Origin: Gelatoporia subvermispora B
Taxonomy: Eukaryota > Basidiomycota > Agaricomycetes > Polyporales > Gelatoporiaceae
DNA: 64,000 bases
NCBI GenBank assembly: GCA_000320605.2
Contig: KB445798.1
Span: forward strand, 252,898-316,897
Reading direction: 5' to 3'
The notes beneath the pieces are model-generated. The model had not been told where the DNA came from and searched no databases. It saw only the letters and a program-made list of their open reading frames with translations. This document shows, one piece after another, positions 1-9,486 of the stretch. The position numbers were made by a program, and so were the translations under genes. Numbering within the stretch: the stretch's first letter is position 1; each line of letters starts with the position of its first letter.

Positions 1-2444
1 TACAAGGAGATCCTTACTCCTTTCAAGTCACCATGCACAATGCCCATTCCATGCAGGTAGTGCAATCCCTTGGCAACGTCATGCAGCTTAAAGAGATAGA
101 TCGAAGTCAGTGGAACCACAGAGTACTAGTCCAACGTGGCAATACACACTAGTTGAAGCCTATTTATTGCATGGTTGCTCGTCAAATAGTCCACTACCGT
201 CCCATTGGACATCCACTCGCAGACCAGTGACAGAGGGAATATCTCATAATCGATTCCTATGAAAGGAACGATGTTTCGATGCCGTAGATGTTTCCACACT
301 ACAGCCTCCTTCAGTATCGCCTACAAGAACCGGGTGAGGAGCCACTCGGAAGATTGCGATGAGACTATGCGTACCTTCATGTCCTGATGGGGAATATCGC
401 CAATTTCGCAACCTCGGAAAACCTTCATGGCGACCGCTCGGCCACCATAATCGCCCTTCCAGATGATAGCGGAACCGCCGCTACCTTCAGGACGCCCAGG
501 GTTTCGCGTCAATGATCCAGTGGCAAGCTGAAATGACGTCGGAAACTGGCCGCTTGCGCCGCACATTCTCCTCAGTATATCTAGACATCGTGCTCGTAGC
601 TCCCAACTGTCTGCGAGCACAGCGATCTGGAAGTGGTTATACGTGACTAGCTACTCATATATCGTCCCGGGGTGTATACTGACCTCGTCCAGCAGCTCGA
701 TGCGAGGGAGCACTTCTACCCCTGTGGCATCTACTAGTACACTTACTCCCTCTTGGCGCTGCACAATGCTCTCAAGAAATGCTCGACTGGTTTGTCCGTC
801 TTGGGGTCTGGTGTCTGGAGCATCCCACAATTGGTGTAGCTGTTCGAGCACTGTCCGGTTACGCTGGAATAGCTTGTCCCATGCGGCCTCCGTCGCAAAG
901 TCTGATATAACAGTTATCTCAGAGTCGTATGTGGAATGCGCTCCACGTCCAAGGTCCTGGGACATTCGCCTGTTTTCCCGGGAAACGTCACCAGATACAT
1001 CACTGGCCTCTAGCTGGTGGAGAGGCAGATTTCCGAGTGGTGGTAACTCCGAGTGGACCGGTATGGAGCTTGCGACCACAGACACAGTTGATAGGCGGAA
1101 GCTGTCAGGAGGTGAGGGTGGAGAGCGAAAGATTTGGGAAGAGCGAAGGAGATGAGAAGGGAGCGGCGCAGGCATTTGAGAGTCCTATGCATTGTCGGAG
1201 AGTCAGCCTTATTCTGATCACGGCACTTCGAAAGTTGCATGAGTTGGTTGATATGGCAGCAATAGGGTAAGGCCCGATTCCGTGGTAGTGAGGCTCGTTA
1301 CTAGTACACAGGTCATGCCGTTCCCATAGAGACACATTGATGACAGAAGGGAAGTATGTAGCTGACTATGAAGAGAGAACGTACGGGAGAGACCTACCGA
1401 AAAGCTGTCCTCATGCAAGCTTGACGGACTGTCCGGTGGTATTGTTGGCGCATGCATAGGCGAAACCACAACGAAACCCGTCTCCAACCACTCGCGTGGA
1501 GACTGCTCCGGTATTTCTCTATCGTACCTACTTTCCTTGATGACTCCGGGAGGCAGGAGGAGCGGATGAGGACCAGTGTCTGCGACGAGAACACTGGCCC
1601 AGCGGTCCATCTCCTCAATCGAGAACGCGGGTTCGCATAAAGCGCGTACTGACAGGCAGAGATCAAGACGAGCTAATGGGTGACCGATTGGCGAGAAATT
1701 ATATTCGGTGGTCGACAGGAAGGGGAAAACATCTGACAACGGGCAATGACACAACGGTGGTGAGTGATGATGCTATGAAATGACAGTAAGGGTCACGTCA
1801 ACTCACGGAATCCTAAGAATGTGCTCTCTAACGGCGGGTCTCCCATCACGCGAAGTTGCAATGGGAATCGCTGGCGTCGCGCACGAGCCACGCGCCAGGC
1901 CGGCAGTAGGTACAGGAGTGTGTACACCCAACGGAAAAGTTGAACTCCATTCTTGTAGAGCTTACTCGGGCGTGAATCGTCGTCCTCGTCAGCAGAAAGG
2001 ATTGGATGAGTAGAGGTGCCAGAGAGTGTCCATTCCTCTATAAGGATGTGCGTAGGCACCGGGTGGAGCTGGAGGCGCGTGCGAGACCCGCCAGGAGGGC
2101 AGTGGACAAGTACCTGGTTAGATGCCAACTTAGGAACAACGAGCAGCACCTGAATGGTGAACGGAAGTGGTGGCTTTGATAACGAGGAGAGCGAGCTGTA
2201 CGGTCGTGTCGGCTCCTTGAACAGCTTGGCACTTGGACTCGGTATCTCCAGGTTAAACTGTGCCAACATTATGTCAAACATGTTCTTCGCATGAGACGCC
2301 TCGCATACGGACCCATATATCGGGCTTCGAGCTCGGAGGGGCGGTAGATGCAGGTGCGGCCGCGCGGGCATGATGAACGAGCTGAGCAAGCTTCAGGAAG
2401 AAGCGATGCGCTACCTGATCCGCCCTCTCACTGTCCTGGGACAT
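1..2444 (-). CDS. Atg13-like HORMA domain fused to TKL-like protein kinase (3' end cut by window edge)
   Basis: Five exons are readable with consistent phases: 2313-2444, 1807-2257, 1398-1732, 684-1184 and 375-626; further kinase exons run off the window. The start at 2444 gives an Atg13-like N-terminus (MSQDSERADQVAHRFF). FNLEIP, the LYTLLYLLPAWR stretch and HPLARLDLCLSVR follow, which are hallmarks of the fungal Atg13 HORMA domain (about residues 1-240). A Ser/Pro-rich linker, then the middle region ending IELLDEV, leads to the kinase (from about residue 474) with AVAMKV lysine and VHGDLKG catalytic loop. The 252-base first kinase exon matches those of its paralogs exactly. In Atg13 the HORMA domain recruits Atg9/Atg14 partners in autophagy initiation; whether this fusion does so is unknown. 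The linker exon 684-1184 carries both the IFRSPPSPP segment and the middle region in one frame. The intron ending near 1185 is the least certain join; two separate genes are the alternative. Confidence 0.7.
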
Positions 2445-3722
2445 TTCAGCGACAGTGACTATACTAATGCCAATGAGAGAACGGAATGAGATTAAGGAGT
2501 GTGTGATACGTGGTTAACGGTGGCTGTGGTGGTAAGCGATCGTCCCGAACAGCCATCTCTTCTCGGTGAGGCACAGAGACCTGTCCATGTGGTACTTAAG
2601 TACCAGGGGCGGCAGGTCCGGTTGGAGCGGACCTGCCTAACCTGCGCGTTCTCACGGTCACGGTCGTCTCAGTGTTCTACATATCAACTTCCTACTCCCA
2701 CACTCTACATATTGCAAAGCCAGGCTCTTCAAGGAGCCCTGGCTACGAAGGTGCTCTCCAGAAATCCCATAGCGTGGAGTGAGGCCGATTTGTGAGATAG
2801 TACGTGGTATCTTTTCCATATTCTTCGATCTGCTTCATTCGGGACTAATACTGTCAGTAGGGGAAGACAACTCTGCAGGCCTGCAGGGCTGGCGTTGCTC
2901 GTCAGCGCCAGAAGGGCGGTTGTCGCACAGGAGGGCTCAGCGACATGCATCGGCATACCTGCGTCGATCTCGCATCGCGTCGCATTGCCGGTGACCCTGG
3001 GCACTCATGTTTGCACCACGCATCGAAACGATTTCGACAAATAGGGTTTTATCACCCTACTTATTCACTGTCCAAGAAAGGAAGAAGTCAGACGCCGTGA
3101 TCTTCTAAAATCAGGAAAGGAGGATCGCGGCTATGAGGCCTTGAACACAGCTTTTGAACTGAAGCGAGGACTGTGGGCGACGGTCATGTATGCTGGCGGT
3201 CGCACATATATTCCATGGGAGTGACCTGCGCTACTAGACGGTCAGCGTGTGCGCTCAAATACATCATCGATGCAATGTGATTCATCCGGGCGGTGACGAA
3301 CTGTACCAACATCACTATTTTTGGTTCACAACGGCGACTGTGCTTCCCCAAAAATGTTGCCATTGAGTACCAGGACTCAATCTCACCGCTCACTTCACTT
3401 AAGTGGTCAGCCGTTAGCAAGCCAACGGGGCTACTCTATTGTCAGTGCGCGAATGTGTGTAGTCAATTAAGAGCAAGACGTTTACATGTCGAGGATGATT
3501 GGAGACTATGAAACGTCTATAGCTCAACTCTACATGAAGACTTGCCCAGCTAATCCGTAAGCACAACAAAACTCATGTAAACGAAATAACGACACTGGAT
3601 ATCATTGCTTCGATCTTGTGGGAAGCCAAATAAAGCCCGATCTTCACTACAGCATATCAAGATGAAAGGAGTATCAGTTTTTTGCTGCATACCCTGGCTA
3701 CACGAGATTACGGATGAAGCCT
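2445..3722. other. Intergenic region upstream of the HORMA-kinase
   Basis: No convincing coding region was seen. The part near 2590-2640 holds two perfect inverted repeats about 150-190 bases upstream of the HORMA-kinase start, and a third lies at 2873-2886. The right end is the 3' flank of the next kinase gene, which is transcribed toward it. Confidence 0.5.
2591..2637. promoter_or_regulatory. Two adjacent perfect palindromes in the HORMA-kinase promoter
   Basis: Positions 2591-2604 read GGTACTTAAGTACC, a perfect 14-base palindrome. Positions 2611-2620 and 2628-2637 form a perfect 10-base inverted repeat (GGCAGGTCCG and its complement) with a 7-base spacer, containing CCG-N7-CGG. They sit about 150-190 bases before the start codon and could bind a dimeric regulator. 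Function is inferred only. Confidence 0.35.
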
Positions 3723-6700
3723 TTATAACATGTCTTCGGGAAAGGTGTCTTCTTCTGGGGGTGGCCATACTTCATCACCAATAGCAACAAGATCGCTCAG
3801 AAGTGGGTTCTTTCGGTTTCTTCTCGAGGGCGCTCGCGACCGTTGAGGTGGGATGGTTGGAAGGTCCGAAGTTGCATCCGTGACGGCTTCCTCGAGACAT
3901 GCCTGAATTTCATCAACGCCGGGTCGGACACGAGGCTCAGCCTGCCAGCACTGCTCCATCAAGTCCCAGACCTCGTCAGTGAGCCCCAATTCAAGCGCGT
4001 CTGCCGTAGGTCGCTCGGGGCGGACACCAGTTTGGATTCGCCACGAGATACTGCCAATGTGACTGCAATCATGAAAAGGGAGCAGCCCAGTGAACACCTT
4101 GTGTAACAGTTGTAAACAGTGCACGCAACAAAGGGCATGCAGGTAGCGCACCTCCCAAGCGACCATTGCAAAAGAATATACATCGCTTGCTACTGTTGAC
4201 TGAGCTCGCATGAGACCGAATCGCTCGGGATCCAAAATCTCGGGAGCAGTCCACCTGGGTGAGCACGCGGTCACGGAGAGGGTGGTAAGCTTTCCTTGAT
4301 GGCATAGGGTTGTCAGACCGAAGTCGGCGAGACAAGCAACATGGTGTTCATTGATTAAGATGTTAGCCTACGATGACACCGAATGATGAATGAGACTGAA
4401 TCAAATGAGATCAGGAAGGGAACTCGTACACTTTTCAGATCTCCATGAAGCACATTCATCTCATGCAAATACCGCAACCCTTCTGCAACATGCAGTAGCT
4501 GAATATTCATGAGTGACACACATAGAAGTAGGTATAATGCAACATGAAGAACCGTACCAGGACTAATCTATTGCTCGTAGGATGCGCTTGCAGGTATGCT
4601 TTGATGGTCCCGTATGGCATCCATGTGCACACAAGTGACAAGCGGAACAAGTCGGTATCGAGACCGATGAATGGCGTAATGTTCTTATGCTTCAGGTGCT
4701 TCCAGACAAGTACCTCCTTGACTAGTGCCTGCACGACGTCGTCAGCTATCGAGTGATATCCTGTGTGTCAAGTTTGCACATCGAGGTATACACTGCAGTC
4801 CGCACCTGTATATCTTCACAAGATGCTTCACCACTATCATAGCCACGCAACACTTTTATTGCCACCTCTCGGCCGCAATATTCGCCCTTCCAGATATCAG
4901 AAAATCCACCTAAGGCTTCAGGACGATTACCTGTTTTCCTTAGTGATCCAGAAGAAATGTGGAAAGACTTCGGAAAAGAACCACATGTACTACAGAGTTT
5001 TCTCAGGATCTCCAGATATCGTGACCGCAAGTTGGCATCATCCGTCAGGAAGATCAGCTGAAGCATTCAATGCAAAAGGGCATCAGCGTATTAGTAAGTG
5101 GTACTTACTATTGCACTGACCTCGTCCAGCAGCTCTACATATGGTGTTGCTTTATCTCCAGTAAAATTCGTGAGGACATCGATGCCAGACTGGCACGATA
5201 AAAACTTCTCAAATTCGCCGAGCCTGATGTACTGGTCTCGGTATCGTTCGGCCGCTTCTGTTATCCGTCCAAAGAGTACATCGAGAGCAAGCCGATGCCG
5301 CTCTTGCACATTTGCCCATAATGCTTCTGATGTCGCTACAGTGTGCACATAAGGCAGCTTGCCCCACTTTCGCGAGGCATTACGGGGCGAAGTTTGCTCT
5401 AGTGGCGGCAGCTGTGGCGAAGGATGTTGGATGGGCAAAGATTGGGGTAATCTTTGTGCATGGGATAGAGACCGTGAAGCTATCAAATGTGCCCGAGCAG
5501 GGGATAAGGGACGAGATGGGAGTGGAGTGTACTGTATCTTGCTCCGATCACGCTGGGTTTCAAGAGCCGAAGAAGCATCCCGCTCTGTGAAGTGCCATTG
5601 CGGCGATGTTGGTGGAGTAGATGATGGCTGCAGAGGCCTCGATGCTCGAGGCCGTGAGGCTATCGAGCGTGTTCGGGAAGGCGATGTTGAAGAAGACGCC
5701 TGCGGTGTGCTAAGTGGCGTCTGGCTTCGATGATGCTGAGGTCCGCGACTCGAAACTGAGTTTTGCTCAGGAAGTGATGGTTGCGGCGACGTTGGCCGCG
5801 TAGATGAAGATCGCAGAAACTTGAGTAGACGTAACCATGCGGATATCGAGCGTTTCCGAACAGGAGACATCGAAGGAGAGTCCTGTGGCGGTGTACGTGA
5901 TGGCGTCTTGTTCCGCTGATACCGCGCTTCATGAGTTCGAGCCGAATTCTGCCCCAAGGACGACAGCCGTGGCGAAGTCGAAGGATTCAGAGAGCGTGGC
6001 ACCCGAGATCGTGGGGTTATTGAATGTCCCCGAGAATTCAATACAAGAGGAGACGGGAGCGATACATCAATGGGGGTCCGTGCGTGAGATTCAGATGCGG
6101 TGGTAGCTATGCGGGAAAGTGCCTGCGGTGTCGACCGGGTGGTGGCAGGTGTAGAGGATGCAGGGGGTGCGCTAGCTAGACGAGCCGGACTACGGTATGA
6201 GAGCACAGCAGAAGTAGGTAGTCGCTTGTCACGGTCCAGGTGAGAGGTGGAGCCAAGAGGTCTCCGAGTAGGGCTCCGTGCAGTCCGTCGCTCCAGATGT
6301 ACATAATCGAGTTCTATTTCCTTGGAGGATACGCTGTTAGGTGTTGATACCATCGAATACTTGATGTCATCGTCCCTCGCAGCACCCTTCCTCAAGAAAT
6401 TGGGCTTGAGTCTGTTGATGTCTGGACTGCCACGACGAGCATCCCGAACTGCTCCAAGGAATTTCCTCTCTTCATCTTCAGTAGTAAACACTATGCGAAC
6501 GCTGCCATACTGCAAACATCTTAAGTAAATGAGACTAAGCAGGTATGAATGATACGACGCACGGCATCCGTAATCATGTGAGATAGCGAACCATCCTCCG
6601 AATCGGTATAATCACTGCTATTCTCCAGTCTATACTCCCACAAAACACCCCGGGCACCATCAAGATCGACGAGCCGGAGGTAGATCACATTCTGGGTGTG

Positions 6701-6871
6701 ATCAAGAACTAGGGCGATTGCACCGTACAATCGAGGGACTCGTCGCCTTTCGTCTGGCTGTGGACCTGCGAAGTATCGCGTGCATTTCGCACGTGCGATA
6801 GCGTATATCTTCCCCTTGGAGCTTGGGAGAACAGACTTCACCTTCGCCTCATCGTCGGAGGAGAGCGTCAT
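3723..6871 (-). CDS. WH1 (EVH1) domain - Ser/Pro/Arg-rich repeats - TKL-like protein kinase fusion
   Basis: Exon 1 (6563-6871) and the start of exon 2 (5121-6509) encode a WH1 domain of the WASP/Las17 type: LSSDDEAKVKSVLP, AIALVLD, LRLVDLDGARGVLWE, then TTEDEERKFLGAVR. Exon 2 is one open frame of 463 codons that runs from the end of WH1 through a Ser/Pro/Arg-rich linker to the middle region ending ELLDEV, so the fusion does not depend on splicing. Exon 3 (4806-5057, 252 bases) starts the kinase domain. Visible kinase residues are VAIKV lysine, LVKEVLVWKH glutamate, HGDLK catalytic Asp, ANILIN, ADFGL and TAPEIL. The C-terminal lobe ends with a basic and acidic tail (stop at 3723), total about 930 residues. 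The catalytic Arg of HRD is Gly, as in all paralogs here. WH1 domains normally bind WIP/verprolin proline-rich peptides at actin patches. The start is the first ATG in the WH1 frame. Substrate unknown. Confidence 0.8.
5380..5985 (-). repeat. About 60-residue degenerate tandem repeat inside the WH1-kinase linker
   Basis: The linker shows four spaced copies of a (T/P)SP-x-x-(S/L)L motif followed by (E/G)QNS-like residues at about 61-residue spacing. Three copies of SP-(V/S/A)-R-x-R-S-I-(S/A) share the same period. Conservation is loose at protein level, as expected for a disordered phosphorylatable linker. Confidence 0.6.
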
Positions 6872-7298
6872 TGGAATGGCCTCCGACCGAGGGTACACTT
6901 TGTGCGCGTACTTTGAGCGAAACGTGCAGATGCAGCGTTATCATCGCTCGAGGCATGGCTGCGCAATGGCAGCCACCAGAGCGCTAAATGGATGCTCGAT
7001 GTCTAACGCATGTGGTTGATAGCTCACAGATCTTGTGTCGACCTCGTCTCACGTGATGTCTGTCGCTCAATTCATAAACCATAGACTTGGGCGCGACTTG
7101 GACGCCTTCTTGACGGGCAGCAAGGCACCTCCTCCGGCAAGCCTCGAAAGTCAACGTGGTGTTTTCTTGTTGACCTCTACAAGGCAGATCCACTCATTGA
7201 CCACAATTGTGCAGCTTGCCACAACCAGGCACAAAAGCGAACCTCGACCAAGCGTCGCTGTTCTTCGACAATGCATGCAGATAGCGAGGTCAATATAA
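6872..7298. other. Intergenic spacer between the two WH1-kinases
   Basis: This holds the promoter of the downstream WH1-kinase (start 6871) and the 3' flank of the upstream one (stop 7299). No coding signal or striking repeat was seen. Confidence 0.5.
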
Positions 7299-9486
7299 CT
7301 ATTCCGAAATCAATGGCCACATAGGGGGCTGAAACGAGCTTCCCGTGTCTATATGCCGCATGGCGTCCTCCAAAGATACTAGGATACCTGATATCTCTGG
7401 GCGCATCTCCGAATCCGCTCTCCAACACTGGTTGATCAGGTCCCAGACGGCATCGGTGAGTCCAAGAACGGCGGCCCCCATGATGCGCTTCGGGCGCATT
7501 CCCTTGAGAATGCGTCCGTATATGGCGCCCTCGTATTTGACTTCATGGAAAGGGAGAAGACCCGTGAATATCTGCAGCACGTCAGTGGCAACATATCCAG
7601 TGACATATCTATGTTCCCGCTTACCTCCCAGGCGACCATGGAGAAAGAATATATGTCGCTTTGTCGCGTCAGCTGAGCTTTCTTAAGACCGAACGCCTCC
7701 GGATCCAGTATTTCCGGAGCTATCCACCTCGAAGACCATGCCGCGACGGACATAGTGGTGAGCTTGCCTTGATGGCCTAATGCGGCCAGACCGAAGTCAG
7801 ATAGACATGCCACACCATCTTCGTTAACAAGGACATTGACCTGAATTGTACGGCCTAAGGCTTGCGTCACAATTCCATAGTGGTTGTTCACACTTACGCC
7901 TTTCAGATCACCATGTACTACGCCCATCTCATGCAGATACTTCAGCCCCTCAGCGATGTCATGCAACTGTAAGTAATACAGCGAGGTCAGTGGCATAGTC
8001 GAGTGATAGTCTAAATTGAAGATATACACCAATTGGAGCCTATTACAAGTGCAGTTCCTTGACAGGTATGCCATCACTGTACCGTGAGGCATCCACTCGC
8101 AGACCAAGGACAGAGGGAAAAGCTCGCAGTCAATTCCAACGAAAGGTACGATGTTCCGATGTCGCAGATGCTTCCATACTACAGCTTCCTTTAGTATCGC
8201 CTGCGGAAGCGAGGTCGGTAGTTGCTTAAGACATCATAACAAGAGCACGCGCACCTCCAGATCCTGATGCGGTACATCGCCAGTCTCGTATCCACGAAAG
8301 ACCTTGAGTGCAACTGCCCGACCTCCATAATCCCCCTTCCAGATGATAGCGAAACCGCCGCTACCTTCAGGACGTCCGGCCTGCCGTGTCAATGAGCCGG
8401 CGGCAAGCTGGAATGACTTCGGGAGCAGGCCGCTCGTCCCACATAAGCTCCTTAGTATGTCTAAGCACCGCGCCCGTAGCTCCCAGTCGTCCGCGATCAT
8501 AGCGACCTAGAAATGCTCGTACATTACTAGCACCATGGGTTGGATCCGCACAACATACCTCATCTAGCAGCTCGATGCGAGGCATTGCTGCCGCTTCCGA
8601 GAACTGGAGTAGCACATCTATGCCATCTCTACTCTGTACAATGGCCTCTAGAAAAGCTCGGCTAGTTGAACCGTCTGTGGGCTCGGATTCTGGAGTATGC
8701 GCTAGTTTGTAGAGGCTTTCAATCTCTTCTCGATGACGTTGGGATAGTTCGTCCCATGCGCGATCTGTCATCTTCGAGGGGCGCACAGAATGTGCTTCGC
8801 GTACGAAGTTCTGGATGAAACCCATGTTTTCCTGGATCATGTTGCGGGATACACCATGAACCTCTAGCTCGTGAAGAAACACATTCCAGGAGGGATCCAG
8901 AGTCTGTGTTTCTGACCCTGATTGCATATATCGATCGCCTTGTGGTCCCGTTTCTGCTGACCTCTTCTTTGGAGCATGGAGTCTCTCTTTGTGTTGCAAT
9001 TGTGAGTTATGGAATATGCCGGGTGAACAACGGATCGTACCCGCAGTAGGCTTTCTTGAGGCGACTTTCATGTAGAACGATCTTGCCTCGCTTTCCTCCT
9101 CGAACATGATTCCAAAAGCATGTCCCTTCTCTAGATGATGTCCCATTCAATCAACAAGACACACGATAGTGTGTACTCACATCTCCGGAAAGCCGATGGA
9201 AGGAGGGACGTTCCTCGTCGTATCTGAACTGGTCTTGTATCTCGTTCTCCCATATGACGCCCCGTGCACCAACGAGATCGATCATTCTTAGAAAGTAGCT
9301 ATTTCGAGCACGATCCAAGACAAATGCGATCGCACCCGACAAGTCCGCATCCACCCACTGTTCGGACAGTTCGTCCTGATTATAGATGCGCCCACGTGCA
9401 GCGCTATAGATCTTGTTGTCTCCACTAACTATCACCGATTTGACTTTGGACCTGTCATCGGGAGAAAGTGTTCCTCCGGAGGGCAT
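7299..9486 (-). CDS. WH1 domain - WASP GBD-like helix - TKL-like protein kinase fusion
   Basis: Exon 1 (9181-9486, 102 codons) encodes most of a WH1 domain: TLSPDDRSKVKSV, LSGAIAFVLDRA, LRMIDLVGARGVIWE, YDEERPSFHRL. Exon 2 (8559-9128, 190 codons, uninterrupted) finishes WH1 with AFGIMFEEESEARSFY. It continues through a segment like the C-terminal half of the WASP GBD (LDPSWNVFLHELEVHGVS) and ends in the middle region MPRIELLDE. Exon 3 (8255-8506, 252 bases) opens the kinase: GGFAIIWKG, AVALKV lysine. Later exons give VVHGDLKG, LSDFGLAAL, WIAPEIL and the C-lobe, ending ISE at 7299; total about 620 residues. One 57-base intron after HGDLKG is open and a multiple of three, so retention would still give a full protein. 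It is the same chassis as the neighbouring kinases; function not established. Confidence 0.8.
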
